This document shows, one piece after another, positions 4,941-10,352 of a stretch of 10,352 nucleotides of DNA (its first letter is position 1; each line of letters starts with the position of its first letter). The stretch is from CAZHMB01 sp964533515 (lineage in GTDB: Archaea > Nanobdellota > Nanobdellia > Pacearchaeales > GW2011-AR1), in NCBI GenBank assembly GCA_964533515.1, contig CAZHMB010000021.1, positions 1 through 10,352 on the forward strand, written 5' to 3'. The notes below the pieces were generated by a model, which searched no databases, was not told the origin of the DNA, and worked only from the letters and a program-made list of their open reading frames with translations. Both the position numbers and the translations under genes were made by a program.

Positions 4941-7463
4941 TCAAAAATCCCCAAGGGTAGTTTGCTTTTTACCCTCGATAAGTTCTTTTACTTCAATATT
5001 GAAAACATGCAGGATATTTTCAACTGCTGGAAGAATTTGTCTGTTAAGATAATAATCTATATTGTATTCTCCAGCTTCTCCTGGAAGTTTAACTTTTTCT
5101 CTGACTAAGGATGTGTCTTTACCCTTTTTATTTTTTGGGGTGTTTGTTTCGGAGATGTAATATAAAATTAAATTTCCTTCGCTGATTGGAATATTTTGTT
5201 CTTTCATCTTTTTTGCTGCCACAACATGCGGGGAAATTGACTTGTATTCTGAAATTGGTTTTTTAAGTTGGGTCTTGATTATCAATTCATCATGATCTAT
5301 CTTTCTCTCTTTCAACTTTTTAATTATCTCTTTGACATATTTTACTGCTTTTTCAGAATTCCCATTTTCAAGAACAAGTCTAAGGATTTTATTTTGAACT
5401 TCTCTTGCAAGCATACACCAATCTCTCCGGACAGTTTCAAATCCACGAATCTTTATTTTTCCTTTATCGTCAATCAAAGCGTATTTCTTTTTTGCCCCAA
5501 CATTTCCTGCTCGTGTTGTTACCCAAAGCCCTTTTTCAAAAAATCCTTCGAGTTCAAGTTCCATGACCCCTGGAAGTTCAGAGTTTAATTTTTCTAATAG
5601 TTTTTTGACATCTGTCTTGGATTTGTCTTTCATTGCAAAGCCCACAGAATCAGTATCTCCGAAGATTACATTGAAACCAGCATTCTCAACTTTTTCAATA
5701 ATCTCTTGATTGTATTTTCTTACTAGGGCAAGGACCGAAGCCGAAGCCTCTTTTGAATAATATCTTGCCCCGAAAAAACCTAAATATCCGTGGGCAGAGG
5801 CTGAAAGAACCTTGAAGGCATTGCTTCTTGCTAAGGTCATTGGATTTGGATTTTTTTTGTATTGTGATTTGAATTTTTTTCTTAATTCAAAGATTTCTTT
5901 TAACAACAACGGAAAAAATCCCTGTTCTTTTGTAAAATGGAACTTTGTTGTTTCTTCTTCAAATTCTATTTCAGGAGTTTCGTAAGAATTAGTTTTTTTA
6001 TCCGTTAAGGTTGCTTTTGATATATTGTAACTTATTATTATACTTGTATGCATCGAGGTGAAATCAAAAATGGCAATATCTTTGTAAAGCCCGGGCGTTG
6101 GTTCGAAAACAAATGCTCCTTTGACGCTTCCTCTTGCTTTTCTTGAGCCAATCTCTTCATGAACTGGTCTTTTTTCAGGTATCTCGTTATATTTTTCTAA
6201 ATTATGTAAGATATAAGATTCAGTGTATTTGGATAAACCGGCTCTTGAAACATCGAAAGGCGGTTCTTGAATTGTTTTTGTAAATTCTAATAAGTCGGGC
6301 CACATCTTTTCAAAAAGTCTAACAACTAGTTCGGAATCATGGAGATTATATTCATAAAAATCTGTCATCTTCATTTCAGGAACATTTTTGGAATGTTTTA
6401 ACCCAAAATCTTTTTTCTGGTCGTTTAAAAATTCTTTTGATACTTCGTTTAAAGATAAGGTTTCTGATTTTAAATATTGTGCATAAGCGGTTCTTACAAA
6501 TCTTATCAAATCGATATGGGTGATTCCGAAAATCTTTCCAGTGAGTTCTCTTCCTCTAGAAAATCTTGGTTGGCTGTTGTCTAAACCCAATGATAATCTA
6601 ACATTGAATTTTTCAGACCTTGCTTTCAAATATGGAAGGTCAAATCCATCTGAATTATATCCCACTAGAAAATCCGGGTTTTGTTCTTTCACCATCTCAG
6701 AGAACTTTTCAATTAAATCGGCTTCGTCATCTACATATTCTACATAGCTTGGTTTTTTTGAGCTTGTTTTTTTCCAGGTTAAAACTTTTTTGAAACCTTG
6801 GTTGTCTACAAGAGAGATCATGAGAATTTCTCCAGAGCCGATTTTTAATTCGTTTGTTTCAATATCGTAAGCTAGAACTCTCGGTTGGAATGTTTTCTTG
6901 TTTGTTGTTGAAATTTTTTCTTTTAATTTTATATCTTCTGCTTTTATGCATAAGTCAACTTCAAGTGCGTTTGCTAAACCTCCGAATTCTTCGGTGTTGT
7001 CTAAAACTTCTCCGGTTATTTCGTGTTCTCTTAAAGGCAATAATTTTCTCTCGATTATATAATGCGTTATGAAATTTAGATCGTAGCCTCTTCGTTTCTC
7101 TATTCCTTCTAGATTTAATTTGTCTGCTATGTCATGAAGGTCTTTATGGTTTGTTGCGAAAATTTTCAAAGCTTGGACTTCTTTTCCGAGGAATTTTTTA
7201 TCATGCAATTCAATCTTTTCAACTTTTGTTTTTCTTCCTTTAAGATTTAATTTAATTTTTTTTATTGTTTCAATTAAATCATCAACTTGTTCATTTTCTA
7301 AATTGTCTTTAAGAATTGCCCAGAGATAAATGTCGCAAGTATCAACTATGCAGAGCCTTTTTCCTTTGTCATCTCTTCCAACCACTCTTACATAATTCTT
7401 TCCTTGAAAGTCGAATGAATCGTAGTCTATCGGGATGAAATTTGTTTTTATTTCTTGGGTCAT
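4941..7463 (-). CDS. polB: Family B DNA polymerase with 3'-5' exonuclease domain and C-terminal PIP motif
   Basis: This 840-residue replicative-type DNA polymerase is full length for archaeal PolB. The exonuclease site is intact: Asp200 and Glu202 in YDIE, Asn270 and Asp275 in VGYNSDGFDLPYL, and Tyr372/Asp376 in YNLHD. In the polymerase domain the catalytic Asp467 (motif A, DFTSMHTSII) and Asp603/Asp605 (motif C, FGDTDS) are present, as are Arg528, Arg546 and Lys551, which match triphosphate-binding positions. Motif A and motif B are odd. The usual SLYPSII is SMHTSII, and the usual K-x3-NSxYG is KVLSASAHG, so His472, Ala555 and His558 replace Tyr, Asn and Tyr. The upstream YxGG/A motif is VKGA. 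The thumb motif RGFETVRRDW (673-682) is normal. The C-terminus, QTTLGDF, resembles a PCNA-binding box. There is no intein and no split. It is probably a functional exonuclease and polymerase with altered nucleotide handling. Confidence 0.95.
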   Translation of the reverse strand: MTQEIKTNFIPIDYDSFDFQGKNYVRVVGRDDKGKRLCIVDTCDIYLWAILKDNLENEQVDDLIETIKKIKLNLKGRKTKVEKIELHDKKFLGKEVQALKIFATNHKDLHDIADKLNLEGIEKRRGYDLNFITHYIIERKLLPLREHEITGEVLDNTEEFGGLANALEVDLCIKAEDIKLKEKISTTNKKTFQPRVLAYDIETNELKIGSGEILMISLVDNQGFKKVLTWKKTSSKKPSYVEYVDDEADLIEKFSEMVKEQNPDFLVGYNSDGFDLPYLKARSEKFNVRLSLGLDNSQPRFSRGRELTGKIFGITHIDLIRFVRTAYAQYLKSETLSLNEVSKEFLNDQKKDFGLKHSKNVPEMKMTDFYEYNLHDSELVVRLFEKMWPDLLEFTKTIQEPPFDVSRAGLSKYTESYILHNLEKYNEIPEKRPVHEEIGSRKARGSVKGAFVFEPTPGLYKDIAIFDFTSMHTSIIISYNISKATLTDKKTNSYETPEIEFEEETTKFHFTKEQGFFPLLLKEIFELRKKFKSQYKKNPNPMTLARSNAFKVLSASAHGYLGFFGARYYSKEASASVLALVRKYNQEIIEKVENAGFNVIFGDTDSVGFAMKDKSKTDVKKLLEKLNSELPGVMELELEGFFEKGLWVTTRAGNVGAKKKYALIDDKGKIKIRGFETVRRDWCMLAREVQNKILRLVLENGNSEKAVKYVKEIIKKLKERKIDHDELIIKTQLKKPISEYKSISPHVVAAKKMKEQNIPISEGNLILYYISETNTPKNKKGKDTSLVREKVKLPGEAGEYNIDYYLNRQILPAVENILHVFNIEVKELIEGKKQTTLGDF

Positions 7464-7482
7464 GATTAGTCTAAGAGGCCCT

Positions 7483-7492
7483 AGTTTTTAAG
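7483..7492 (-). promoter_or_regulatory. TATA-like box for polB
   Basis: The minus strand reads CTTAAAAACT, centred about 25 bases from the ATG at 7463, consistent with a leaderless transcript. It lies in a 132-base region shared with the divergent gene at 7596. Confidence 0.55.
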
Positions 7493-7558
7493 ATTTAGGT
7501 ATATTTGGAACACATACAATACATAGTATCTTAACTTAACAGTAGTTACAACAGAAAG

Positions 7559-7568
7559 ATTTATAAAG
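7559..7568 (+). promoter_or_regulatory. TATA-like box for the orphan gene next to polB
   Basis: The sequence ATTTATAAAG is centred about 32 bases before the ATG at 7596. This is slightly farther than the 24-26 bases seen for most genes here and suggests a leader of only a few bases. Confidence 0.5.
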
Positions 7569-7595
7569 TTTTGAAGATTGGGATAATTAAGAAAA

Positions 7596-8054
7596 ATGGT
7601 TGACAAAATACATCCTTTAGAAAAAGTTTTTAGAACGAAAAGAGAAGATATTGTTAGAAGAATTGCTGCAGCTTATGATTGGGCTAGTGATGAGATGCAA
7701 ATGCTATCTCGAGAAGACCGGGGTGGATGTAGGGGCCAGGATGTTTGGAATAAAGCTTTGAATAGAAAATATTGTAATCTTTTAGGTTTTACTATTAATG
7801 GTAGACAAATAACTTATAGGCAAGCTAGAGTGGCATACGAGATGGTTGAGAGAAATAGGAACACGCAGCAAGGATATGTAGAACCAATGTCAGAGATTGG
7901 GCACGAAGATGAAGCCCCAGATTTTTATAGGGGAGAAGAAAATGTTCCGGAGTATGATCTTCCCCTTCGAGATAAGCAACTATTGGATTTGATGGTTCGT
8001 GTATGGCCAGAGATGAAAAAAACGGGTAGAGTTCCTAGAGAATGTTTTGCATAA
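7596..8054 (+). CDS. Hypothetical protein, 152 residues, between polB and fen1
   Basis: I do not recognise this protein. It has no signal peptide or membrane segment and is probably cytoplasmic. The N-terminal half is basic and helical (residues about 6-40, with KVFRTKREDIVRRIAAAYDW). A segment rich in Arg/Lys, Trp and Tyr follows, including VWNKALNRKYCNLLGFTING (50-69) and QITYRQARVAYEMVERNR (71-88). A low-complexity acidic stretch occupies about 100-120, and a final helical segment contains LLDLMVRVWPEMKK. The middle part could be a small helical nucleic-acid-binding domain; that is a guess from charge and helix pattern only. It lies between two replication genes, divergent from polB and 39 bases upstream of fen1, which has its own TATA box. 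Base composition is visibly more GC-rich than the neighbouring genes, for example around 7681-7740, which could indicate a newer gene. Confidence 0.72.
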   Translation: MVDKIHPLEKVFRTKREDIVRRIAAAYDWASDEMQMLSREDRGGCRGQDVWNKALNRKYCNLLGFTINGRQITYRQARVAYEMVERNRNTQQGYVEPMSEIGHEDEAPDFYRGEENVPEYDLPLRDKQLLDLMVRVWPEMKKTGRVPRECFA

Positions 8055-8065
8055 GATAGTTAATT

Positions 8066-8075
8066 ATTTATAATC
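8066..8075 (+). promoter_or_regulatory. TATA-like box for fen1
   Basis: The sequence ATTTATAATC is centred about 24 bases before the ATG at 8094, within the 39-base gap after the orphan gene. It fits a leaderless fen1 transcript. Confidence 0.55.
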
Positions 8076-8093
8076 TATTTTCTTGAAAATTTC

Positions 8094-9137
8094 ATGGGAT
8101 TAAGTATAAGGGATATTGTTCCGAAAAAGGAAATTGAGATTTCTGATTTAAATGGAAAGACGATTTGTGTTGATGCGTTTAACACTTTGTACCAGTTTTT
8201 GTCGACTATAAGGCAGGCGGATGGAACGCCTTTGATGGATAATAAAAAGAGGATGACAAGCCATCTCTCAGGGATCTTTTATAGAAATGTTAAACTTCTT
8301 ACGGAAGGGATAAAATTGATTTATGTTTTTGATGGCAAGCCTCCTGAATTAAAATTGAAAACGCATCAGAATCGAGCGAGAATAAAAGAAGAGGCCAGGA
8401 AAAAATATGAAGAAGCGAAAAAATCAGAAGACATTTATGGGATGAGAAAATACAGTTCACAACTTGCTAAACTTGACGATGAGATGATTCGTGAGAGCAA
8501 GGAACTTTTAGAAGCAATGGGAATTCAAGTTGTTCAAGCTCCGAGCGAAGGTGAGGCCGAAGCGGCTTATCTTGCGAAGATGAACCAAGAGATTTTTGCT
8601 AGTGCAAGTCAAGATTATGATAGCTTGTTATTTGGAACACCAAATCTTTTGCAAAATTTAACTTTAGCTAGGAGAAGGAGAACGCAATATGGGTGGGTTG
8701 ATGTCAAACCTTTAGTTATTGATTTGGACAGAGTTTTGAATGAATTGGAAATTAGTTTGGATCAGTTAATCTGTTTAGGAATTTTAGTTGGAACGGATTA
8801 TAATCCTAAAGGAATTCCTGGAATTGGGCAGAAGAAGGCTTTGGACATTGTTAAAAGATATAAACAGCCGGTTTTAATTTTTGAAAGTCTTGAAGAACAG
8901 ATGATGTCAATGTCCGAGGAAGATAGATTTGATTGGAAAGAAATTTTTGAATTGTTTCATAAACATCCTGTTGAAAATGTTGAAATAGAGTTTCCTAAAA
9001 TCGACGAGGATAAAATCAAAAAGATTCTTGTTGAAGAGCATGATTTTTCTGAAGAGAGAATAGAGAAACAACTTGAAAATTTGCGAAAATTGGAAGACAA
9101 GAAAAAACAAAAAGGTTTGGATGAATGGTTTGGATAA
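8094..9137 (+). CDS. fen: Flap endonuclease 1 (FEN1)
   Basis: FEN1 is the structure-specific nuclease that removes 5' flaps during Okazaki fragment maturation and long-patch base excision repair. The 347 residues match archaeal FEN1 in length and layout: an N-terminal MGLSIRDIV, an N-domain with Asp27 (VDAFN) and Asp80 (VFDGKPP), the helical arch region (about 90-130), and an I-domain with Glu152 and Glu154 (SEGEAEAA), Asp174 and Asp176 (SQDYDSL) and Asp235 (GTDYN). These seven acidic residues, which bind the two catalytic metal ions, are all present. The helix-hairpin-helix signature GIPGIGQKKAL (240-250) follows. The protein ends in QKGLDEWFG, a near-ideal PIP box (Gln339, Leu342, Trp345, Phe346) for recruitment by PCNA. 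Nothing appears truncated. It shares a neighbourhood with polB, which also ends in a PIP-like motif. Confidence 0.98.
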   Translation: MGLSIRDIVPKKEIEISDLNGKTICVDAFNTLYQFLSTIRQADGTPLMDNKKRMTSHLSGIFYRNVKLLTEGIKLIYVFDGKPPELKLKTHQNRARIKEEARKKYEEAKKSEDIYGMRKYSSQLAKLDDEMIRESKELLEAMGIQVVQAPSEGEAEAAYLAKMNQEIFASASQDYDSLLFGTPNLLQNLTLARRRRTQYGWVDVKPLVIDLDRVLNELEISLDQLICLGILVGTDYNPKGIPGIGQKKALDIVKRYKQPVLIFESLEEQMMSMSEEDRFDWKEIFELFHKHPVENVEIEFPKIDEDKIKKILVEEHDFSEERIEKQLENLRKLEDKKKQKGLDEWFG

Positions 9138-9166
9138 ATTAAACGTATCTTCTCAAGAACATAAAA

Positions 9167-9176
9167 GTTTATAAAG
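9167..9176 (+). promoter_or_regulatory. TATA-like box for the lipoprotein/secreted protein gene pair
   Basis: The sequence GTTTATAAAG is the strongest TATA match before the gene at 9257 but lies about 85 bases from that ATG. Transcription would begin near 9197, giving a 5' leader of about 60 bases, unlike the other genes here. Confidence 0.5.
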
Positions 9177-9195
9177 CATAACTATTTAACAATTA

Positions 9196-9225
9196 CAACA
9201 GATTTTGATAATCAAAACCCTGTTG
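9196..9225 (+). repeat. Interrupted inverted repeat at the predicted transcription start
   Basis: The outer arms are CAACAG (9196-9201) and CTGTTG (9220-9225). The inner arms are TTTTGAT (9203-9209) and ATCAAAA (9211-9217). One base on the left and two on the right separate the inner and outer arms. As DNA it has the symmetry of an operator for a dimeric regulator. As RNA it could fold into a hairpin at the very 5' end of the leader. Which of these applies cannot be decided from the sequence. Confidence 0.7.
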
Positions 9226-9256
9226 GTGAAAAGAGTTCTGTGATACATAATTGAAA

Positions 9257-9826
9257 ATGAGAAATTCAAAAAAAAGATCTTTGGCTGCGGTTGTGGGAAT
9301 CCCATTAGTTGCTGCCCTTTGTGGGTGTGCTACTCCTAATAGTATTCAAACGAGAAGGGATTTTTATTCTCAAGCCGGTCCTAATGCTTCTCCAAGTCCG
9401 ATTGAAGCTCAAGCAAGTAGCGATGGAGGATATGCTGTTCGTGTTCCTTTAGTGCAAGGTAGTTTTGGTTCTGCAAAAGATATTCCTAAAGAAATGGCGG
9501 GAGTACTGAAGGCTTATGGCTATGGGGTTTCAGCGCTTTTAGATGGAGCAACCTGGACAAGACCTTTTCATAGGGAAAACTGGATACCCGGACAAAGACC
9601 TGAATCAACAGGAGAAATAACAAGATACCTTCTTTTCTTGGGTGGTGCATTATATTCTATCTGTGGAGGGCATGGTGGTGAGGCTCAATCACCAAAAGCA
9701 GTTGTTCCTTATACTCCAAGGGATGAACCAAGAGACAATCCTGAAGATGATCCCGATCCAGAACCAGAACCTGGACCAACAATTGATCCTGGAATAGGGG
9801 GTCCTGTAGGGCATAGACAAAGATGA
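9257..9826 (+). CDS. Secreted or lipoprotein-like protein with a Pro/Asp/Glu-rich tail
   Basis: I do not recognise a family. From ATG 9257 the protein has 189 residues; an in-frame TTG two codons upstream is the alternative start. The N-terminus has a basic start (RNSKKRS) and a hydrophobic core (about 9-21), then LCGC at 21-24, which resembles a lipobox with Cys24 as the lipidated residue. The Leu-Cys-Gly-Cys form is imperfect. The middle (about 25-120) is low in charge with many Ser, Gly and Pro. A short hydrophobic stretch YLLFLGGALYSICGG (124-138) could be membrane-associated. The last 35 residues are highly acidic and Pro-rich (an EPRDNPEDDPDPEPEP-like run) and look disordered. Base composition is visibly more GC-rich than most of the window. 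The stop codon overlaps the next start (ATGA), implying co-transcription and coupled translation with the secreted protein that follows. Confidence 0.78.
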   Translation: MRNSKKRSLAAVVGIPLVAALCGCATPNSIQTRRDFYSQAGPNASPSPIEAQASSDGGYAVRVPLVQGSFGSAKDIPKEMAGVLKAYGYGVSALLDGATWTRPFHRENWIPGQRPESTGEITRYLLFLGGALYSICGGHGGEAQSPKAVVPYTPRDEPRDNPEDDPDPEPEPGPTIDPGIGGPVGHRQR

Positions 9827-10352
9827 ATAAAAAAATATTATTAACAATTTTAGTCGTTTGTTTCTCCCTATTCTTAATAGCAGGTGTTTCAGCATCAGTT
9901 GATGTAAGATATTCAGCAAAATATGGGATTATTGAAAACGATGGTTCTTTAACTCAAATGTCTGGAGATGTTTCTAACTGGGATGTTGAAGGTTATGTTT
10001 GTTTGAATTCTGATTGTTCTGATATCGGAAGTCAAGTTTCTGGATTAACAGGACATACTTCCTCAAATCAAATTATCTTGACTTTCCCGACAAATCAGGT
10101 GTCAAGTTATGGTTATGCTTTATACTTTCATAAAAGCGGATATATCGGATGGCACCAGATTAAAGTAAAAATTTCTGGAACAGGAACCCATGTATATGAT
10201 GTTCCGAATATTTTCCTTTCTAAAAAAAGAACTGGTTGGTCGCCGATTACTAATTTGAATGTTGTTAACACTGAAGAAATAAACAAACCTATTACTATAG
10301 ATGTTGATGTTGGTATTGATGCGGAAACTTATGCTGCTATTGAAGATGCAAG
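9823..10352 (+). CDS. Secreted surface protein, N-terminal part (runs off the right edge)
   Basis: The first 176 codons are visible and the frame stays open to the window edge. The start is the ATG at 9823, in an ATGA overlap with the preceding gene. The N-terminus is a clear signal peptide: NKK, a hydrophobic core (about residues 5-21), then VSASVDV, with cleavage likely after Ala24. The mature part appears beta-rich, with alternating aromatic and polar segments such as NWDVEGYVCLNSDC (52-65), QIILTFPT (83-90), YGYALYFHKSGYIGWHQIKV (96-115) and PITIDVDVGI (156-165). Only two cysteines occur in the visible mature region (60 and 65), close enough to form a small disulfide loop. I see no catalytic motif. 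It resembles the opening domains of large secreted surface or adhesion proteins of DPANN archaea, but that is an impression rather than a family assignment. Confidence 0.85.
   Translation, partial: MNKKILLTILVVCFSLFLIAGVSASVDVRYSAKYGIIENDGSLTQMSGDVSNWDVEGYVCLNSDCSDIGSQVSGLTGHTSSNQIILTFPTNQVSSYGYALYFHKSGYIGWHQIKVKISGTGTHVYDVPNIFLSKKRTGWSPITNLNVVNTEEINKPITIDVDVGIDAETYAAIEDA

Noticed and set aside
5268..5588. Plus-strand open frame of 106 codons inside polB
   Set aside because: It is antisense to well-conserved polymerase sequence, is Phe/Ser-rich as such shadows usually are, and has no promoter-like context.
4941..7463. PolB as an inactivated paralogue
   Set aside because: Although motifs A and B are divergent, all three polymerase Asps and the exonuclease carboxylates are present, the frame is intact, and a PIP-like end is kept.
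7464..7595. RNA gene or origin in the polB/orphan divergent intergenic region
   Set aside because: The 132 bases are AT-rich and hold two promoter-like boxes. I saw no tRNA-like cloverleaf, no repeated origin-box pattern and no strong hairpin.
8907..9110. Minus-strand open frame inside the 3' part of fen1
   Set aside because: It lies opposite conserved FEN1 C-terminal coding sequence and has Phe/Leu-rich low-complexity content.
1..10352. CRISPR array, insertion sequence or attachment site
   Set aside because: Read-through found no regularly spaced repeats, no transposase or integrase frame and no long terminal repeats.

Overview
The window looks like a stretch of an AT-rich archaeal chromosome, most likely from a small-genome DPANN-type lineage such as Pacearchaeota or Woesearchaeota (inference). 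It encodes archaeal information-processing proteins: a family B DNA polymerase, FEN1 flap endonuclease, the RNase P protein Pop5 and the start of an archaeal RNase J. The other genes are mostly membrane-anchored or secreted proteins rich in cysteine and N-glycosylation sequons. Most start codons lie 24-26 bases downstream of a TATA-like box and lack a Shine-Dalgarno sequence, which fits largely leaderless, single-gene transcription.

Layout from left to right. Positions 1-551 (minus strand) hold the 5' end of RNase J and an unrecognised 106-residue protein. Positions 632-4885 (plus) hold a cysteine-rich single-pass membrane protein, a 968-residue membrane-anchored subtilisin-like protease with Ig-like modules, RNase P Pop5 with an unusual GC-rich insertion, and a second small membrane-anchored protein with a cysteine-containing ectodomain. 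Positions 4941-7463 (minus) hold a full-length B-family polymerase, convergent with the previous gene. From a divergent promoter region, the plus strand then carries an unrecognised 152-residue protein, FEN1, a lipoprotein-like protein, and the 5' part of a secreted protein whose start codon overlaps the preceding stop (ATGA). No gap longer than 300 bases lacks a gene, and I saw no tRNA, rRNA, CRISPR array or insertion sequence.

How the genes fit together: PolB and FEN1 both end in a PCNA-interacting (PIP) motif, so the right-centre region is a replication neighbourhood with an orphan gene between them. The left-centre region is a cell-surface neighbourhood (protease plus two small anchored ectodomain proteins) with Pop5 embedded in it. 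The points I find most worth following are: a PolB whose catalytic carboxylates are intact but whose nucleotide-sugar pocket is rewritten (His at the usual steric-gate Tyr, with matching motif B changes); the one gene pair with a long 5' leader, which carries a strong inverted repeat at the predicted transcription start; and the palindrome-bearing insertion in Pop5.
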